Source of the DNA: Candidatus Poribacteria bacterium
GTDB lineage: Bacteria > Poribacteria > WGA-4E > PCPOR2b
Length of the DNA: 64,000 bases
NCBI GenBank assembly: GCA_003635265.1
Contig: PYIZ01000010.1
Location: 335,044 to 399,043 of the forward strand
Reading direction: 5' to 3'
Position 1 is the stretch's first letter, and the number at the start of each line of letters is the position of its first letter. The notes under the pieces were generated by a model that worked only from the letters and a program-made list of their open reading frames with translations, had not been told where the DNA came from and ran no database searches. Positions 9,882-18,697 of this stretch are shown here, piece by piece. Position numbers and translations under genes: made by a program.

Positions 9882-10706
9882 TTACTCCCATCGTGCCCAG
9901 ATGTTCGGTGTGACATGCCCTTCATTGATGTACGGATCTTCACCAGCAACGGTGACAATACCGCGATAATTTCGCTCCCCCTTCCAACCCAACCACGATG
10001 CTGTTGAGCAGTAGTGGCTTACAAGAATACGCCGGAATGTATCGCTTCGATTCTTTTTAGAGCGGTGTAAGAGGTAGCCGTTGAAAAAGAGGACACTGCC
10101 TGCCGACATCTCGATCGGAATCTCAGCCGTATCATCAAAACCAGTCGCTTCTTGGCAGCTGTCAAACTCATCGCGCTTGTTATGCGGCACACGATCGTAA
10201 ATGACACCTGAACGATGGCTATTCGGCAGTATCCAAAGGCAGCCGTTCTCAACTGTGGTATCATCCAACGCAATCCACACGCCGATCAGCGACCTGTCCC
10301 GTGTCGGAATTGGATGTTCGTCTTGATGCCACGGGTTACCAGTATGCCCAGGGACTTTACTCAACATCATTGACTGCATGCACTTCACTCCACCATCCCA
10401 AAACGGGATATGCGCCCCAACAACCTCTCGGAGTACTTCACAGATCTCTGGATGTTCAACGTAACGCCGAACCAAAGGGCTAAAGACATGCGGTTCACCA
10501 ACGCACATAATTCGATCTAACACCTCTGTCTCACTTGCTGTTTGCGCCATCGGTGGGATGGCTTCACACGGATAATCCCCTCGAAAAATCTTCAGCATCT
10601 CGGCTTTCAAGTCGTCGCATTCTTCTCGTGTGATGAGACCCGGAAGCATCAAATATCCATCGTTGATATAGGATTTCGCCCAAAGATTGGTCCTTCCTTG
10701 TACCAT
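9882..10706 (-). CDS. Phytanoyl-CoA dioxygenase family protein (PhyH)
   Basis: 274 residues. The Fe(II)/2-oxoglutarate dioxygenase triad is visible: the H-x-D of WHQDEHPIP (middle) and the distal His of LLHRSKKNRSDTFRR, with the Arg that binds 2-oxoglutarate following. The N-terminal YINDGYLMLPGLITREECDDLKAE segment is typical of PhyH. Family members hydroxylate diverse small molecules; the substrate is not readable. One of three paralogous families in this window (also 48680 and 54075). The gene stands alone, convergent with the TolB-like gene. Confidence 0.9.
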   Translation of the reverse strand: MVQGRTNLWAKSYINDGYLMLPGLITREECDDLKAEMLKIFRGDYPCEAIPPMAQTASETEVLDRIMCVGEPHVFSPLVRRYVEHPEICEVLREVVGAHIPFWDGGVKCMQSMMLSKVPGHTGNPWHQDEHPIPTRDRSLIGVWIALDDTTVENGCLWILPNSHRSGVIYDRVPHNKRDEFDSCQEATGFDDTAEIPIEMSAGSVLFFNGYLLHRSKKNRSDTFRRILVSHYCSTASWLGWKGERNYRGIVTVAGEDPYINEGHVTPNIWARWE

Positions 10707-11069
10707 TTTCAGATCCTTTATGATAGCGGCTTAAAACCGCTCACTATTCTGCTCGAATGATCCGCTACATTTCTAATAGAATTTTACGCTATTAAAATTA
10801 AAAAAGTCAAAACGAAATGATAGTTTTTAGCCCCATCCTATAAGAAAAAGCACCCCTCCTAGGAAAACTAGAGTAACTCCAGACATTTTTTGGAGTGCCG
10901 AAAACACGCGATGACACAAACGTGCCGTCAATTGAAAGGCAGAGAATCAACTGTTAGCAGCCCAAATCAAAACACATAAACTACATAACGAGTAGTGCGT
11001 CATACGTGAAGGAAAATCTTACGCATTACTCATTACGTATTATTTTTTTAGACAGAATAGGAGTAATTT
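10707..11069. other. Intergenic region between divergent genes; no gene seen
   Basis: 363 AT-rich bases with short imperfect hairpins, such as AGCGG-CTTAAAA-CCGCT at 10725-10741. I see no open frame with a ribosome site and no convincing RNA. It should hold the promoters for the PhyH gene (-) and the methyltransferase (+). Confidence 0.5.
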
Positions 11070-11750
11070 ATGGAACGTTTAGATGTGCTTCACCCATCAA
11101 TTAACGAATACCTACTTGAGGTTATTCCCGAACGCGACGAAGTGCTGACTGAGATGGAAGCGTATGCACGAGCAAACCGATTTCCGATTGTGGGACCACT
11201 TGTTGGACGCGTGTTACACCAATTGGTGCTGCTGACCAACCCAACACGGATTTTCGAGATGGGATCCGGCTTCGGCTATTCGGCGTATTGGATGGCAAAA
11301 GCGCTGCGCCAGCCGGAAGCGCGTATCATCTGTACCGATGGCTCACAGGAGAATGCTGACCGTGCGGCGGGTTATCTTACTCGTGGTGGGATCGCGGATC
11401 GCATCGACTATCGTGTGGGTAACGCGCTCGAAATCATTGACGAAACCGAAGGGAACTTTGACATCATCTATAATGACATTGACAAAGATGGCTATCCCGA
11501 CGCGTTTCACAAGGCGATTCCCCGGCTCAGGAGTGGTGGGCTGTTTATCACAGACAATATGCTATGGCTGGGGCGTGTTGTCACATACGATACCGAAACT
11601 GACGTGCAAGGACTTGATGAAGAGGAGCAGTGGGTGCACAAAACCACCGTTGGGGTCAAAGAATTGACACGGCTGCTCTACAGCTCTCCCGATGTATTCA
11701 CAACAATCATTCCACTCCGTGATGGGGTATCCGTTGCAATAAAACGCTAA
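11070..11750 (+). CDS. O-methyltransferase, class I SAM-dependent (COMT-like)
   Basis: 226 residues. The Rossmann-type SAM site is seen in IFEMGSGFGYSAYWMAKAL (about 67-85) and the acidic IICTDGSQENAD loop; the metal and substrate region has IIYNDIDKDGYPDAFHKAIPRLRSGG and FITDNMLWLGRV, the methyltransferase family 3 arrangement where the metal Asp lies in the D-I-D-K segment. It methylates hydroxyl groups of catechol-like or other small acceptors in related proteins. ATTTATGGAACG start follows a GGAG site. No operon partner on this strand. Confidence 0.88.
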   Translation: MERLDVLHPSINEYLLEVIPERDEVLTEMEAYARANRFPIVGPLVGRVLHQLVLLTNPTRIFEMGSGFGYSAYWMAKALRQPEARIICTDGSQENADRAAGYLTRGGIADRIDYRVGNALEIIDETEGNFDIIYNDIDKDGYPDAFHKAIPRLRSGGLFITDNMLWLGRVVTYDTETDVQGLDEEEQWVHKTTVGVKELTRLLYSSPDVFTTIIPLRDGVSVAIKR

Positions 11751-11757
11751 TCTAACC

Positions 11758-12351
11758 TTATTTCGATGCGAGATGATACACTTCGACCTCGCGGACCTGC
11801 GCCCATGCCGGCTGGATAACACGGAAGTGGGGATAATATGCGCCTGCGAGCGTAGTCCTTCGATCTACAACCTTGTCACCGGGCGATAATAACACCTTTG
11901 TGACAACATTATCATCGACCGTACGGGAAACATTGATACGAATAGTATTTGTCCGACAGTTTAACCGATCAATGACAATTTCCGAAGGTGCACGCTCCTG
12001 ACCTATATCCCGTAATTGGCGCACGGAGTGGACTGTTTTCCATTCAAACTCATCAATATCCCAATAGTCCACATGAAACCAGAAGAGGTTGACATTATGA
12101 ATGATAATCTTCCGAACGGGTTTGACCTCCGGGAACCGTAAGGTAAAGATCCGTTCATTTTTCGCCGCCAGCGCCGCAATGGTATCTAACCGCCCATCGT
12201 TGAGCGCTGGATGGTTCGCCTTTGATCCATAACTCGCCAGTGCGAAGTTCTCACTCCATGAATTCGCCAATACAGAGGACCAGACGCAACCGGACAGACT
12301 AATACAGACAAATAACCACAAGAAAATTCCGAACTGTTTTAGGGAGTTCAT
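11758..12351 (-). CDS. Lipoprotein with discoidin-like (F5/8 type C-like) fold, hypothetical
   Basis: 197 residues. The signal peptide ends in LSGC (about residue 22), a good lipobox. The body has the pattern ASYGSKANHPALNDGRLDT then FTLRFPEVKPVRKIIIHNVN and REVEVYHLA at the end, which looks like a galactose-binding/discoidin beta sandwich. That would suggest surface carbohydrate binding, but I do not recognise a named family. Its 3' end is eight bases from the stop of the convergent methyltransferase. Confidence 0.7.
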   Translation of the reverse strand: MNSLKQFGIFLWLFVCISLSGCVWSSVLANSWSENFALASYGSKANHPALNDGRLDTIAALAAKNERIFTLRFPEVKPVRKIIIHNVNLFWFHVDYWDIDEFEWKTVHSVRQLRDIGQERAPSEIVIDRLNCRTNTIRINVSRTVDDNVVTKVLLSPGDKVVDRRTTLAGAYYPHFRVIQPAWAQVREVEVYHLASK

Positions 12352-12411
12352 CTTTCTACCTCACAATCGTGTGCCATAATCCCCTATCCTTAACTCCATT
12401 CCCTAACCGTA

Positions 12412-12474
12412 GGCGGGGCAGCCCCGGTCACGCTTGGTCTCGGAACGGACGGATCCTATCGGACTTGCCCCGCC
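12412..12474. repeat. 9-bp inverted repeat enclosing a 45-base spacer
   Basis: GGCGGGGCA (12412-12420) and TGCCCCGCC (12466-12474) are exact inverted copies in a small gap between lipoprotein and rhomboid genes. The GGCGGGGC...GCCCCG wording resembles the tails of the REP-like repeats elsewhere in the window. Possibly a transcript-end hairpin. Confidence 0.4.
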
Positions 12475-12510
12475 AAGACACATCACGATTCTCTTCAAAA
12501 CATACCACTG

Positions 12511-13230
12511 CTATCGAACATAAGGACGAATGTGAGACACTTCATGTTTAGGACGAAACCAAGTTCGTTGAAATTTTCTGATAAGGAACATTCCCACACC
12601 AAACCCGCCAACATGCGCCACCCAAGCGATAGACGCCCCCTGAAACGAAAAATATACGTTAGCTAGCTGGATGGCAATCCAAGGTAACAACAGAACAATT
12701 GCGGGAACAGAAACAATATAGATTAAAAGAAGGCATCGAACACGCGCCTTGGGACAGGCGATAAAGTGCGCTCCCATTACGCCAGCGATTGCGCCGCTCG
12801 CACCAATCAGCGGCAAGTTGGAATCATAGTAAATCACTACGTAACAGAGCGTCGCCAATACGCCGCACAGCAGGTAGAACAAGAGAAATTTCAGACCCCC
12901 AATCATACTTTCAAGGGTTGGACCAAAAGCCGAGAGGTACAGCATGTTACCAATAATGTGAATAAATCCTCCCTGTAAAATGTGGACATCGTGTAAAAAT
13001 AGGGAAGTGAGGAGTGTCTTATCAGATAGGTTCGGAAGCGGTGGAAGGAACGAATGGCGATGCATAATCTGGCTGGGAATCGCGCCAGATACTTCTGCCA
13101 ACGACACCCCTTGATAGAGTGCGTAAAGCTGATATACAAAAACTAAGAGATTTGTAACGATTAAAAATTGGACCGCACGCGGCTTAAAAGATTTCTGCGT
13201 CGACGGTGTGCTCGGCAATGGAATAAACAA
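12511..13230 (-). CDS. Rhomboid family intramembrane serine protease
   Basis: About 239 residues from a TTG at 13230. Catalytic Ser lies in GASGAIAGVMGAHF and the His in WVAHVGGFGVGMF; six or so membrane helices are visible, and IIGNMLYLSAFGPTLE matches the HxxxN/NMxxLxxFG region of helix 2. The family cleaves membrane proteins within the bilayer. A GTG at 13284 in the same frame has no ribosome site, whereas AAAGGA lies nine bases before the TTG and gives the usual FIPL.DT.P-like N-terminus, so I prefer the TTG. It lies at the end of the EutN operon-like run. Confidence 0.88.
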   Translation of the reverse strand: MFIPLPSTPSTQKSFKPRAVQFLIVTNLLVFVYQLYALYQGVSLAEVSGAIPSQIMHRHSFLPPLPNLSDKTLLTSLFLHDVHILQGGFIHIIGNMLYLSAFGPTLESMIGGLKFLLFYLLCGVLATLCYVVIYYDSNLPLIGASGAIAGVMGAHFIACPKARVRCLLLIYIVSVPAIVLLLPWIAIQLANVYFSFQGASIAWVAHVGGFGVGMFLIRKFQRTWFRPKHEVSHIRPYVR

Positions 13231-13322
13231 AGTGTCGTGTCCTTTCGATGAGTGAGCAGATAGGCAAACCGGCGATAATATCACACATTAACTACGACAC
13301 ATGACACTTTGCGTTTCACGTT

Positions 13323-13604
13323 TCACGCTTCACTCGACACATCAAATCGATCAATGATTCCCATAACCAACTCTCTTATAGGCGCAGTTTCAAGTTCAAA
13401 AACCTCCTGTGCAACGCCCGGACCCGCTCCAACGAGCACGATATCGTTCTCTCCTGCCCCAACATAGTCAACAGCAATCGTCGGCGTTCGTACCAACTGC
13501 GATTTCAAACTCAACGGTTGAACAAGCAGAAGCGTTCGATTGTCATAGGCCGGGTGCTTAATGACGGAAACCACTTTACCGATGACCTTTGCGATGTACA
13601 TCAC
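13323..13604 (-). CDS. EutN/CcmL family microcompartment vertex protein 2
   Basis: 93 residues. The N-terminal AKVIGKVVSVIKHPAYDNRTLLLVQP and the AVDYVGAGENDIVLVGAG segments are the pentamer-forming EutN/CcmL/BMC-P pattern. Such pentamers cap vertices of polyhedral protein shells. It overlaps the upstream paralogue by four bases (ATGA), so translation is coupled. No hexameric shell (BMC-H) gene is in the window. A second Met directly after the first could be the true start. Confidence 0.9.
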   Translation of the reverse strand: MMYIAKVIGKVVSVIKHPAYDNRTLLLVQPLSLKSQLVRTPTIAVDYVGAGENDIVLVGAGPGVAQEVFELETAPIRELVMGIIDRFDVSSEA

Positions 13605-13885
13605 TCCTCCGCTTCTTCAGTTACCGTGATTGAATCCACAATTCCGACTACAGCGACATCAACAGGCATTGCATGTTCCGCTGACACAAACGCCGCGTCT
13701 CCGCCGGTGACGAAATAGACCAGTTCGCCATACCCGGCTGCACCCTGTATATCAACAGCTGCGATCGGGTCGCCGACCAATTCCCCTTCCGGATCAAGAG
13801 GCTGTACAATCAGCAGACGATAACCAACCAAACTTGGATCTTTCCGAGTTGCGACGATAGTCCCGATGACCTTTCCAATATCCAT
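13601..13885 (-). CDS. EutN/CcmL family microcompartment vertex protein 1
   Basis: 94 residues with MDIGKVIGTIVATRKDPSLVG, LLIVQPLDPEG and AAVDIQGAAGYGELVYFVTGGDAA, again the BMC-P fold. It begins 14 bases after the NtrC-like regulator and overlaps the next vertex gene. The pair differ enough to be functionally distinct subunits, as seen in operons with several vertex paralogues. Regulator proximity suggests the shell is under NtrC-type control. Confidence 0.9.
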   Translation of the reverse strand: MDIGKVIGTIVATRKDPSLVGYRLLIVQPLDPEGELVGDPIAAVDIQGAAGYGELVYFVTGGDAAFVSAEHAMPVDVAVVGIVDSITVTEEAEE

Positions 13886-13899
13886 AGACGCACGCTCAC

Positions 13900-15354
13900 C
13901 TAACGCCTTTGAATTCCGTACTCCTCCATCTTGGAATGGAGAGTATTCCGATTAATTCCGAGAATCTCAGCCGCCTTCCTACGATTCCAGCCGGTACGCT
14001 CAAGAATAAACGCAAAGAGCGGTTTCTCAACTGCAACGCGAATCTCTGCGTGAAGTGACCCAGACGAGGCACCCGATTCAATAAGTTCATCCACGCGCTC
14101 CGACATAAGCGAAGCAAGCCGACTCTCAAACCCTCTCACCGCCTTTGTAACAGAGGGCACTGCGTTTCCAGAAAGTTCCGGGAAGTGTTCCGGAAGGAGT
14201 ACCTGACCAGCACACATTACGAGCGCACGCTTCAGGCTGTTCTCAAGTTCACGAACGTTTCCGGGCCAATCATAAACCATCAGCAGCTTGAACGCTTCCG
14301 GCGAAATTGTGCCTTTGGGTTGGTCATAATCCTGAGCATAACGCGACATAAAAAAATCGACTAGATCAGGAATATCCTCTTTTCGCTCACGTAACGGAGG
14401 CAAAAAGATTGGCACTACATTCAACCGATAAAACAGATCTTCTCGAAACGCACCCTCCTGAATCGCCAAATCGAGGCGTCGATTTGTGGCCGCAACCACT
14501 CGCACATCAACTTGGCGAATCTCATTCGACCCAATCGGTTCAACCTCTCGCTCCTGGAGCACCCGCAACAGCTTCATCTGCACCTCTATCGGCAACTCAC
14601 CAGCTTCGTCCAGAAAAATTGTGCCGCGATCTGCCTGCTCAAATTTTCCTTGGCGCGCTGTGTCGGCTCCTGTATACGCCCCTTTAACATGCCCAAAGAG
14701 CGCACTTTCGATGAGGTCTGCGGGAATCGCACTACAATCTACCACCACAAACGCCTCATCTGCTCGTTTACTATTCTGGTGAATTGCTTTGGCGATTGAT
14801 TCTTTACCCGTGCCGCTCTCTCCCATAATCAGAACCGTTTCGTCGCTGATCGCCGCCCGTCCAATCGTTAGGTAGATCGCGTGCATAGCATCGCTCTCCC
14901 CAACAATCTGAGTACCTGCATCCTCCCCGTCTTGTGACGCAATACTTTCGTCCAGTGGCGAATCTTCCGCCATAGCTGTTTTCGCTTGATCAGCGGCATA
15001 TACCGCACGAGATACCAAGGGGCAGATCTCTTGGAGGTCAAAAGGCTTGGTCACGTAGTCATAAGCATGTCGCTTTGCAGCTTCAATCGCCGTCTGCGTT
15101 GTGCCGTGAGCGGTGATGACAATAATTGATGCGGTTTTATTAATTTCCTGCAGCTCTTCAATCAACTCTAGCCCGTTGACATCAGGCATAAAGATATCAA
15201 GGAAAATGGTGTCAATCGCTTCTGAGCGGAGGAGATCGACTGTTTCCTTCCCGTTTCGTGCGGAGAATGTGCGATACCCCTCCTTCTGAAGGGCTTTCTC
15301 CAAAACAAAACGTATGCTATCGTTGTCGTCAGCGATGAGAATTGCGTGTGCCAT
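13900..15354 (-). CDS. Sigma-54-dependent response regulator, NtrC family
   Basis: 484 residues: receiver domain (about 3-118, phospho-acceptor Asp53 in FLDIFMPD), AAA+ domain (about 150-390) with Walker A GESGTGKE, the sigma-54 contact loop GAYTGA (a normal variant of GAFTGA), and Walker B IFLDEAGELP, then a FIS-type helix-turn-helix at the C-terminus (RKAAEILGINRNTLHSKM). It activates RNA polymerase holding sigma-54. It lies in a same-strand run with a histidine kinase (16377) and two vertex protein genes. Its targets are not evident. Confidence 0.95.
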   Translation of the reverse strand: MAHAILIADDNDSIRFVLEKALQKEGYRTFSARNGKETVDLLRSEAIDTIFLDIFMPDVNGLELIEELQEINKTASIIVITAHGTTQTAIEAAKRHAYDYVTKPFDLQEICPLVSRAVYAADQAKTAMAEDSPLDESIASQDGEDAGTQIVGESDAMHAIYLTIGRAAISDETVLIMGESGTGKESIAKAIHQNSKRADEAFVVVDCSAIPADLIESALFGHVKGAYTGADTARQGKFEQADRGTIFLDEAGELPIEVQMKLLRVLQEREVEPIGSNEIRQVDVRVVAATNRRLDLAIQEGAFREDLFYRLNVVPIFLPPLRERKEDIPDLVDFFMSRYAQDYDQPKGTISPEAFKLLMVYDWPGNVRELENSLKRALVMCAGQVLLPEHFPELSGNAVPSVTKAVRGFESRLASLMSERVDELIESGASSGSLHAEIRVAVEKPLFAFILERTGWNRRKAAEILGINRNTLHSKMEEYGIQRR

Positions 15355-15425
15355 AGAAACCTAATGATAGTTGTCTGCACCAAAATCGGCAGCTGCAAAA
15401 ACAGCATCAATACTAAGTAGGGTGT

Positions 15426-16367
15426 CTAAATTATAATATCTAAGCTGTGGGTGTAGAGTTCGATACCCATCCGTGCCGCCAATCCAACAGCGTTGGGATC
15501 AACAAACGGAGATATGAAGAATTTTCGATTTACCGTTACATTTTCCGTCTGTTCAAAGAATGCCACTTTCCTTTGAAAAAGGGAAAGGTCACTGCGGCTG
15601 ACCGATGATTTAATTTCAATTGCAATGACTGAGCTATTCCGGATGATTACATCCATCTCCACCTGTTCCGGCTGTCCGAAAACCGATCCAGAATCGTCAT
15701 AACCCTCGTACCGTTCCACTCGAAAACCGAGTTCATCCGTTAAAATTGCAGCGAGCCCATTGCGGAATGCTTCTTCGGACTGTAATCCCCAGCGCGCTCC
15801 CAGACCTTGAACGGTATGGTGAAATCGCTTTAATTCATCATCTAGATATGCACGTGACGCCCTAGATTCTTCACGCAACTGATTGGACTCTTCGCGTTGG
15901 GCTTCCATCTCCTGCCGGAATTCAACCCGCCGCTGCTCGGACTCCTCGCGCAACTGATTGGACTCTTCACGTAGGACCTGCATCTCTTCCCGGAATTCAA
16001 CCCACCGCTGCTCAGATTCTTCACGCAACTGATTGGACTCTTCACGTAGAACTTGCATCTCTTCCCGGAATTCAACCCACCGCTGCTCGGATTCCTCGCG
16101 CAACTGATTGGACTCTTCACGTAGGACCTGCATCTCTTCCCGGAATTCAACTCGCTGTCGTTCAGATTCCTCGCGCATCTGCCTGAGCTCGTTCAAAATC
16201 GCTGTTATATCCTCTTTTTTGGCAAACGTTTCCGACATAACACCGATCAGTTCATAACGAATCTCGGTATTTTGGGTTATTAGGCGCGGAAATTCATTAG
16301 CGATTAATTCGCGAATTTCTTCTTCAGTTAATGACATGTTTCTTTCATTCGCCATATCTGTACTCAC
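15426..16367 (-). CDS. Coiled-coil protein with PD-(D/E)XK-like C-terminus (DUF3782-like)
   Basis: 313 residues. Residues about 60-175 form a long charged coiled coil with a near-perfect 25-residue repeat (MQVLREESNQLREESEQRWV core) repeated about 3.5 times. The C-terminal part has VEMDVIIRNSSVIAIEIKSSVSRSDLS, resembling the nuclease-like core (D...E-x-K) of DUF3782 proteins. Those are predicted nucleases of unknown role. It sits between kinase (10 bases upstream) and regulator genes, an unusual insertion in a two-component pair. Start uncertain: GTG at 16367, ATG at 16355 and ATG at 16337 are all in frame with weak ribosome sites. Confidence 0.75.
   Translation of the reverse strand: MSTDMANERNMSLTEEEIRELIANEFPRLITQNTEIRYELIGVMSETFAKKEDITAILNELRQMREESERQRVEFREEMQVLREESNQLREESEQRWVEFREEMQVLREESNQLREESEQRWVEFREEMQVLREESNQLREESEQRRVEFRQEMEAQREESNQLREESRASRAYLDDELKRFHHTVQGLGARWGLQSEEAFRNGLAAILTDELGFRVERYEGYDDSGSVFGQPEQVEMDVIIRNSSVIAIEIKSSVSRSDLSLFQRKVAFFEQTENVTVNRKFFISPFVDPNAVGLAARMGIELYTHSLDIII
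15860..16180. repeat. 75-bp tandem repeat inside the coiled-coil gene
   Basis: About 3.5 tandem units of 75 bases (encoding the 25-residue repeat) between roughly 15909 and 16133, with partial units at either side. The unit length is a multiple of three, so copy-number change would keep the frame. Confidence 0.8.
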
Positions 16368-16376
16368 TGAATTTGC

Positions 16377-17909
16377 TCAAATCGGCAACGTAACAATAAA
16401 CGTTGCCCCTTGAGGCTCTGTTATATCAACTTCGATTGCGCCGCCGTGTTCCTCAACGATTTGCTGGCTTATCGCCAACCCGAGCCCGGTCCCTTTCTGT
16501 TTCGTTGTGTAAAACGGATCGAACAGACGGGAGGCAACATCTGGTGGTATACCATGTCCGGTATCCTTGATATAAATTTGAACCACTTGATTCACAGAAT
16601 TATATGCGGTTTGAATCGTCAAGACGCCCCCAGCCTCCATCGACTCAATCGAATTCCGAAAGAGATTCAACAATACCTGTATCATTCCATCAGCGTTCAT
16701 AGAAACCAGCGGACAATCATCAGCAAATTTCTTTTCAACGCGGATATTGTCCCGATCTAACTCCGGCTGACAGATTGAGAGGCTATTGTCGATTAAGTCA
16801 TTAATACTACCTAACTTGACACCGGCCGTGCGGGGATTGCCCGATACAAGGAGCTGCTCAACCACACGATTCAACCGATCTACCTCTTTGATAATAACCT
16901 GAATGTACTCCTGGATCTCTGAATTCGATTCGCCCTCAAGTTGCAGCAACTGCGCTGCACCACGAATCCCACCAAGCGGATTCCTCACCTCGTGAGCAAC
17001 AGTCGTGGCCAGTTTGCCCAACGTCGCAAGTCTTTCGGATTGCACCAGCGAATCAATCATCTGCTGAATCTTAACGCGCTGTGCCACAATCGCAGCAATA
17101 ACCGTTAAGCTACGAATATCGTCCTCAATTGAAAATTCGTCCGACGCTTTATCAATTGTGAGTGTACCGATCGCCTTCTCATCAACAACCACGGGGACAC
17201 ACCAGAACGCTATCGGATCTTTAGACTGCACCGATTTCGCATTTGGAAACTCTATCTGCTGAAGAGGCGTGCGACTGTGTGGCACACCAATCGGTTGCCC
17301 AGATTGGAGCACCTGTTGTTGGATGAGATCAATCTGACTGTCTGTTCCGCGCCGGAGTTCCGCCTCCGTCAATCCAAAAACAGCCTCCACCTCTTTGACC
17401 AACTCACCATCTTCCCAAATTCTCAATGCGCCTCGGTATACCCCCATCCGGTTAGCGAGGGTCTTGATAATCTTCTGGAACAGTTCATCTAGTTCGAGAG
17501 CGGTATTTGCGGTGTCACCGATTTCAAAAAGGGTAGACAGATCGCTCACCCGTTTTTCCAGATCTATGTTGGCTTGATCTATCTGCTGAAGCTGTGCTTC
17601 CATCGTGGCGCGTTGCGCCTTGAAAAGCTGGATGGTGCGGACGATGAAATACGCGATAATCGGATATAAAATTGCAACGATGCCCAAATGAATCTGCTCA
17701 TAGTAGATTCCAGCGTGTATCCAGTTTGCTAACGTAGTACATGCAAGCAACAGATACTGTCCACGACGGTTGTCGTATATCCCCGCGAGGATGATAATCC
17801 CATAGTAAAGATGCGAGACAACACCGTAGTTCTGCGGGCTATCCAAGCCGTAAACAAACAGGTTAATCAGTAAAACGACAAATATCAGGAAGAAAGTTAG
17901 CATGAGCAA
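16377..17909 (-). CDS. Sensor histidine kinase with membrane N-terminus and GAF domain
   Basis: 510 residues: four to five membrane helices (about 1-95), a coiled linker, a GAF domain (about 130-270, IGDTANTALELDELFQKII start), HisKA with the phospho-acceptor His in VAHEVRNPLGGIRGAAQLL, and an HATPase domain with N-box FRNSIES and G-boxes DTGHGIPP and GTGLGLAIS. This NtrB-like kinase probably phosphorylates the NtrC-like regulator at 13900. The signal is unknown; the membrane part resembles MASE-type sensors. Confidence 0.92.
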   Translation of the reverse strand: MLMLTFFLIFVVLLINLFVYGLDSPQNYGVVSHLYYGIIILAGIYDNRRGQYLLLACTTLANWIHAGIYYEQIHLGIVAILYPIIAYFIVRTIQLFKAQRATMEAQLQQIDQANIDLEKRVSDLSTLFEIGDTANTALELDELFQKIIKTLANRMGVYRGALRIWEDGELVKEVEAVFGLTEAELRRGTDSQIDLIQQQVLQSGQPIGVPHSRTPLQQIEFPNAKSVQSKDPIAFWCVPVVVDEKAIGTLTIDKASDEFSIEDDIRSLTVIAAIVAQRVKIQQMIDSLVQSERLATLGKLATTVAHEVRNPLGGIRGAAQLLQLEGESNSEIQEYIQVIIKEVDRLNRVVEQLLVSGNPRTAGVKLGSINDLIDNSLSICQPELDRDNIRVEKKFADDCPLVSMNADGMIQVLLNLFRNSIESMEAGGVLTIQTAYNSVNQVVQIYIKDTGHGIPPDVASRLFDPFYTTKQKGTGLGLAISQQIVEEHGGAIEVDITEPQGATFIVTLPI

Positions 17910-17975
17910 TTCACGGTCTCAGAAGTTACCTCCGATGACAGATCAAGGATTCAAAAGTCTAAATTACAATGAATC

Positions 17976-18584
17976 CTACTGTCCATTTCGCAAGAAATTA
18001 TCAAGCATCTTGAGGCCGATCCGACCACTCTTCTCCAGATGGAACTGCGTCGCAACCAAGTTCTGATGGGCAACAACACTCGAAAACTCAACGCCATAAG
18101 TGGTCTTAGCAACGATATACGAATCGTCTTGCGGTATTGGATAATACGAATTGACGAAATAGAAATGAGCGGGATTTGGAACATCGTGAAAAATTGGATG
18201 CGCCTGCGTCTGATACACCTCATTCCAACCGATTTGCGGCACTTTTTGGGTCGGGGAAGCATCGTACTTTTTGACAACGCCGGGCAGGATCCCGAGGCAA
18301 TCAGTGTCCTCCTCCTCACTGTGCTGGAACAAGATTTGGATACCGATGCAGATGCCCAACATCGGCTTACCCGATCTATAAACCTCCCACAAAATCTCTG
18401 CAAGCCCAGCCGCGTTCAGGTTATTCATTGTTGCGCGTGCTGCGCCCACACCGGGGAAGATAATCTTCTCCGCACCTAAAATAGTCTGGGGGTCGGCGGT
18501 AATTTTTCCGTCGTAGCCTAAGTATTGGACAGCACGCTCAACGCTCGTCAGGTTGCCCGCACCGTAATCAATAATTGCGATCAT
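17976..18584 (-). CDS. hisH: Imidazole glycerol phosphate synthase glutaminase subunit HisH
   Basis: 202 residues starting MIAIIDYGAGNLTSVERAV. The class I amidotransferase nucleophile Cys is in GICIGIQILFQHSEE, and the His-x-Glu pair in QFHLEKSGRIG. HisH supplies ammonia to HisF in histidine synthesis. The start of the family pattern PGVGAARATMNNL is present. hisF and the rest of the his genes are not in the window, so it is an orphan here, next to methyltransferase genes on the same strand. Confidence 0.95.
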   Translation of the reverse strand: MIAIIDYGAGNLTSVERAVQYLGYDGKITADPQTILGAEKIIFPGVGAARATMNNLNAAGLAEILWEVYRSGKPMLGICIGIQILFQHSEEEDTDCLGILPGVVKKYDASPTQKVPQIGWNEVYQTQAHPIFHDVPNPAHFYFVNSYYPIPQDDSYIVAKTTYGVEFSSVVAHQNLVATQFHLEKSGRIGLKMLDNFLRNGQ

Positions 18585-18697
18585 TGGAAACTCATGTCGA
18601 TAAAAGGTTCGTTTGAAAAATTAAAAAAGGACCGTTGAAATGATGTTGTAGGGTGAAAATTTCAATCTATGAAAATAGGTTCAAGATGTTCATCTGT

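Noticed and set aside
13323-13885. Complete microcompartment operon
   Set aside because: Only vertex proteins are present; neither shell hexamers nor cargo enzymes were found nearby.
15860-16180. Possible CRISPR array
   Set aside because: The 75-bp tandem units are coding, contiguous without spacers and encode a coiled coil.
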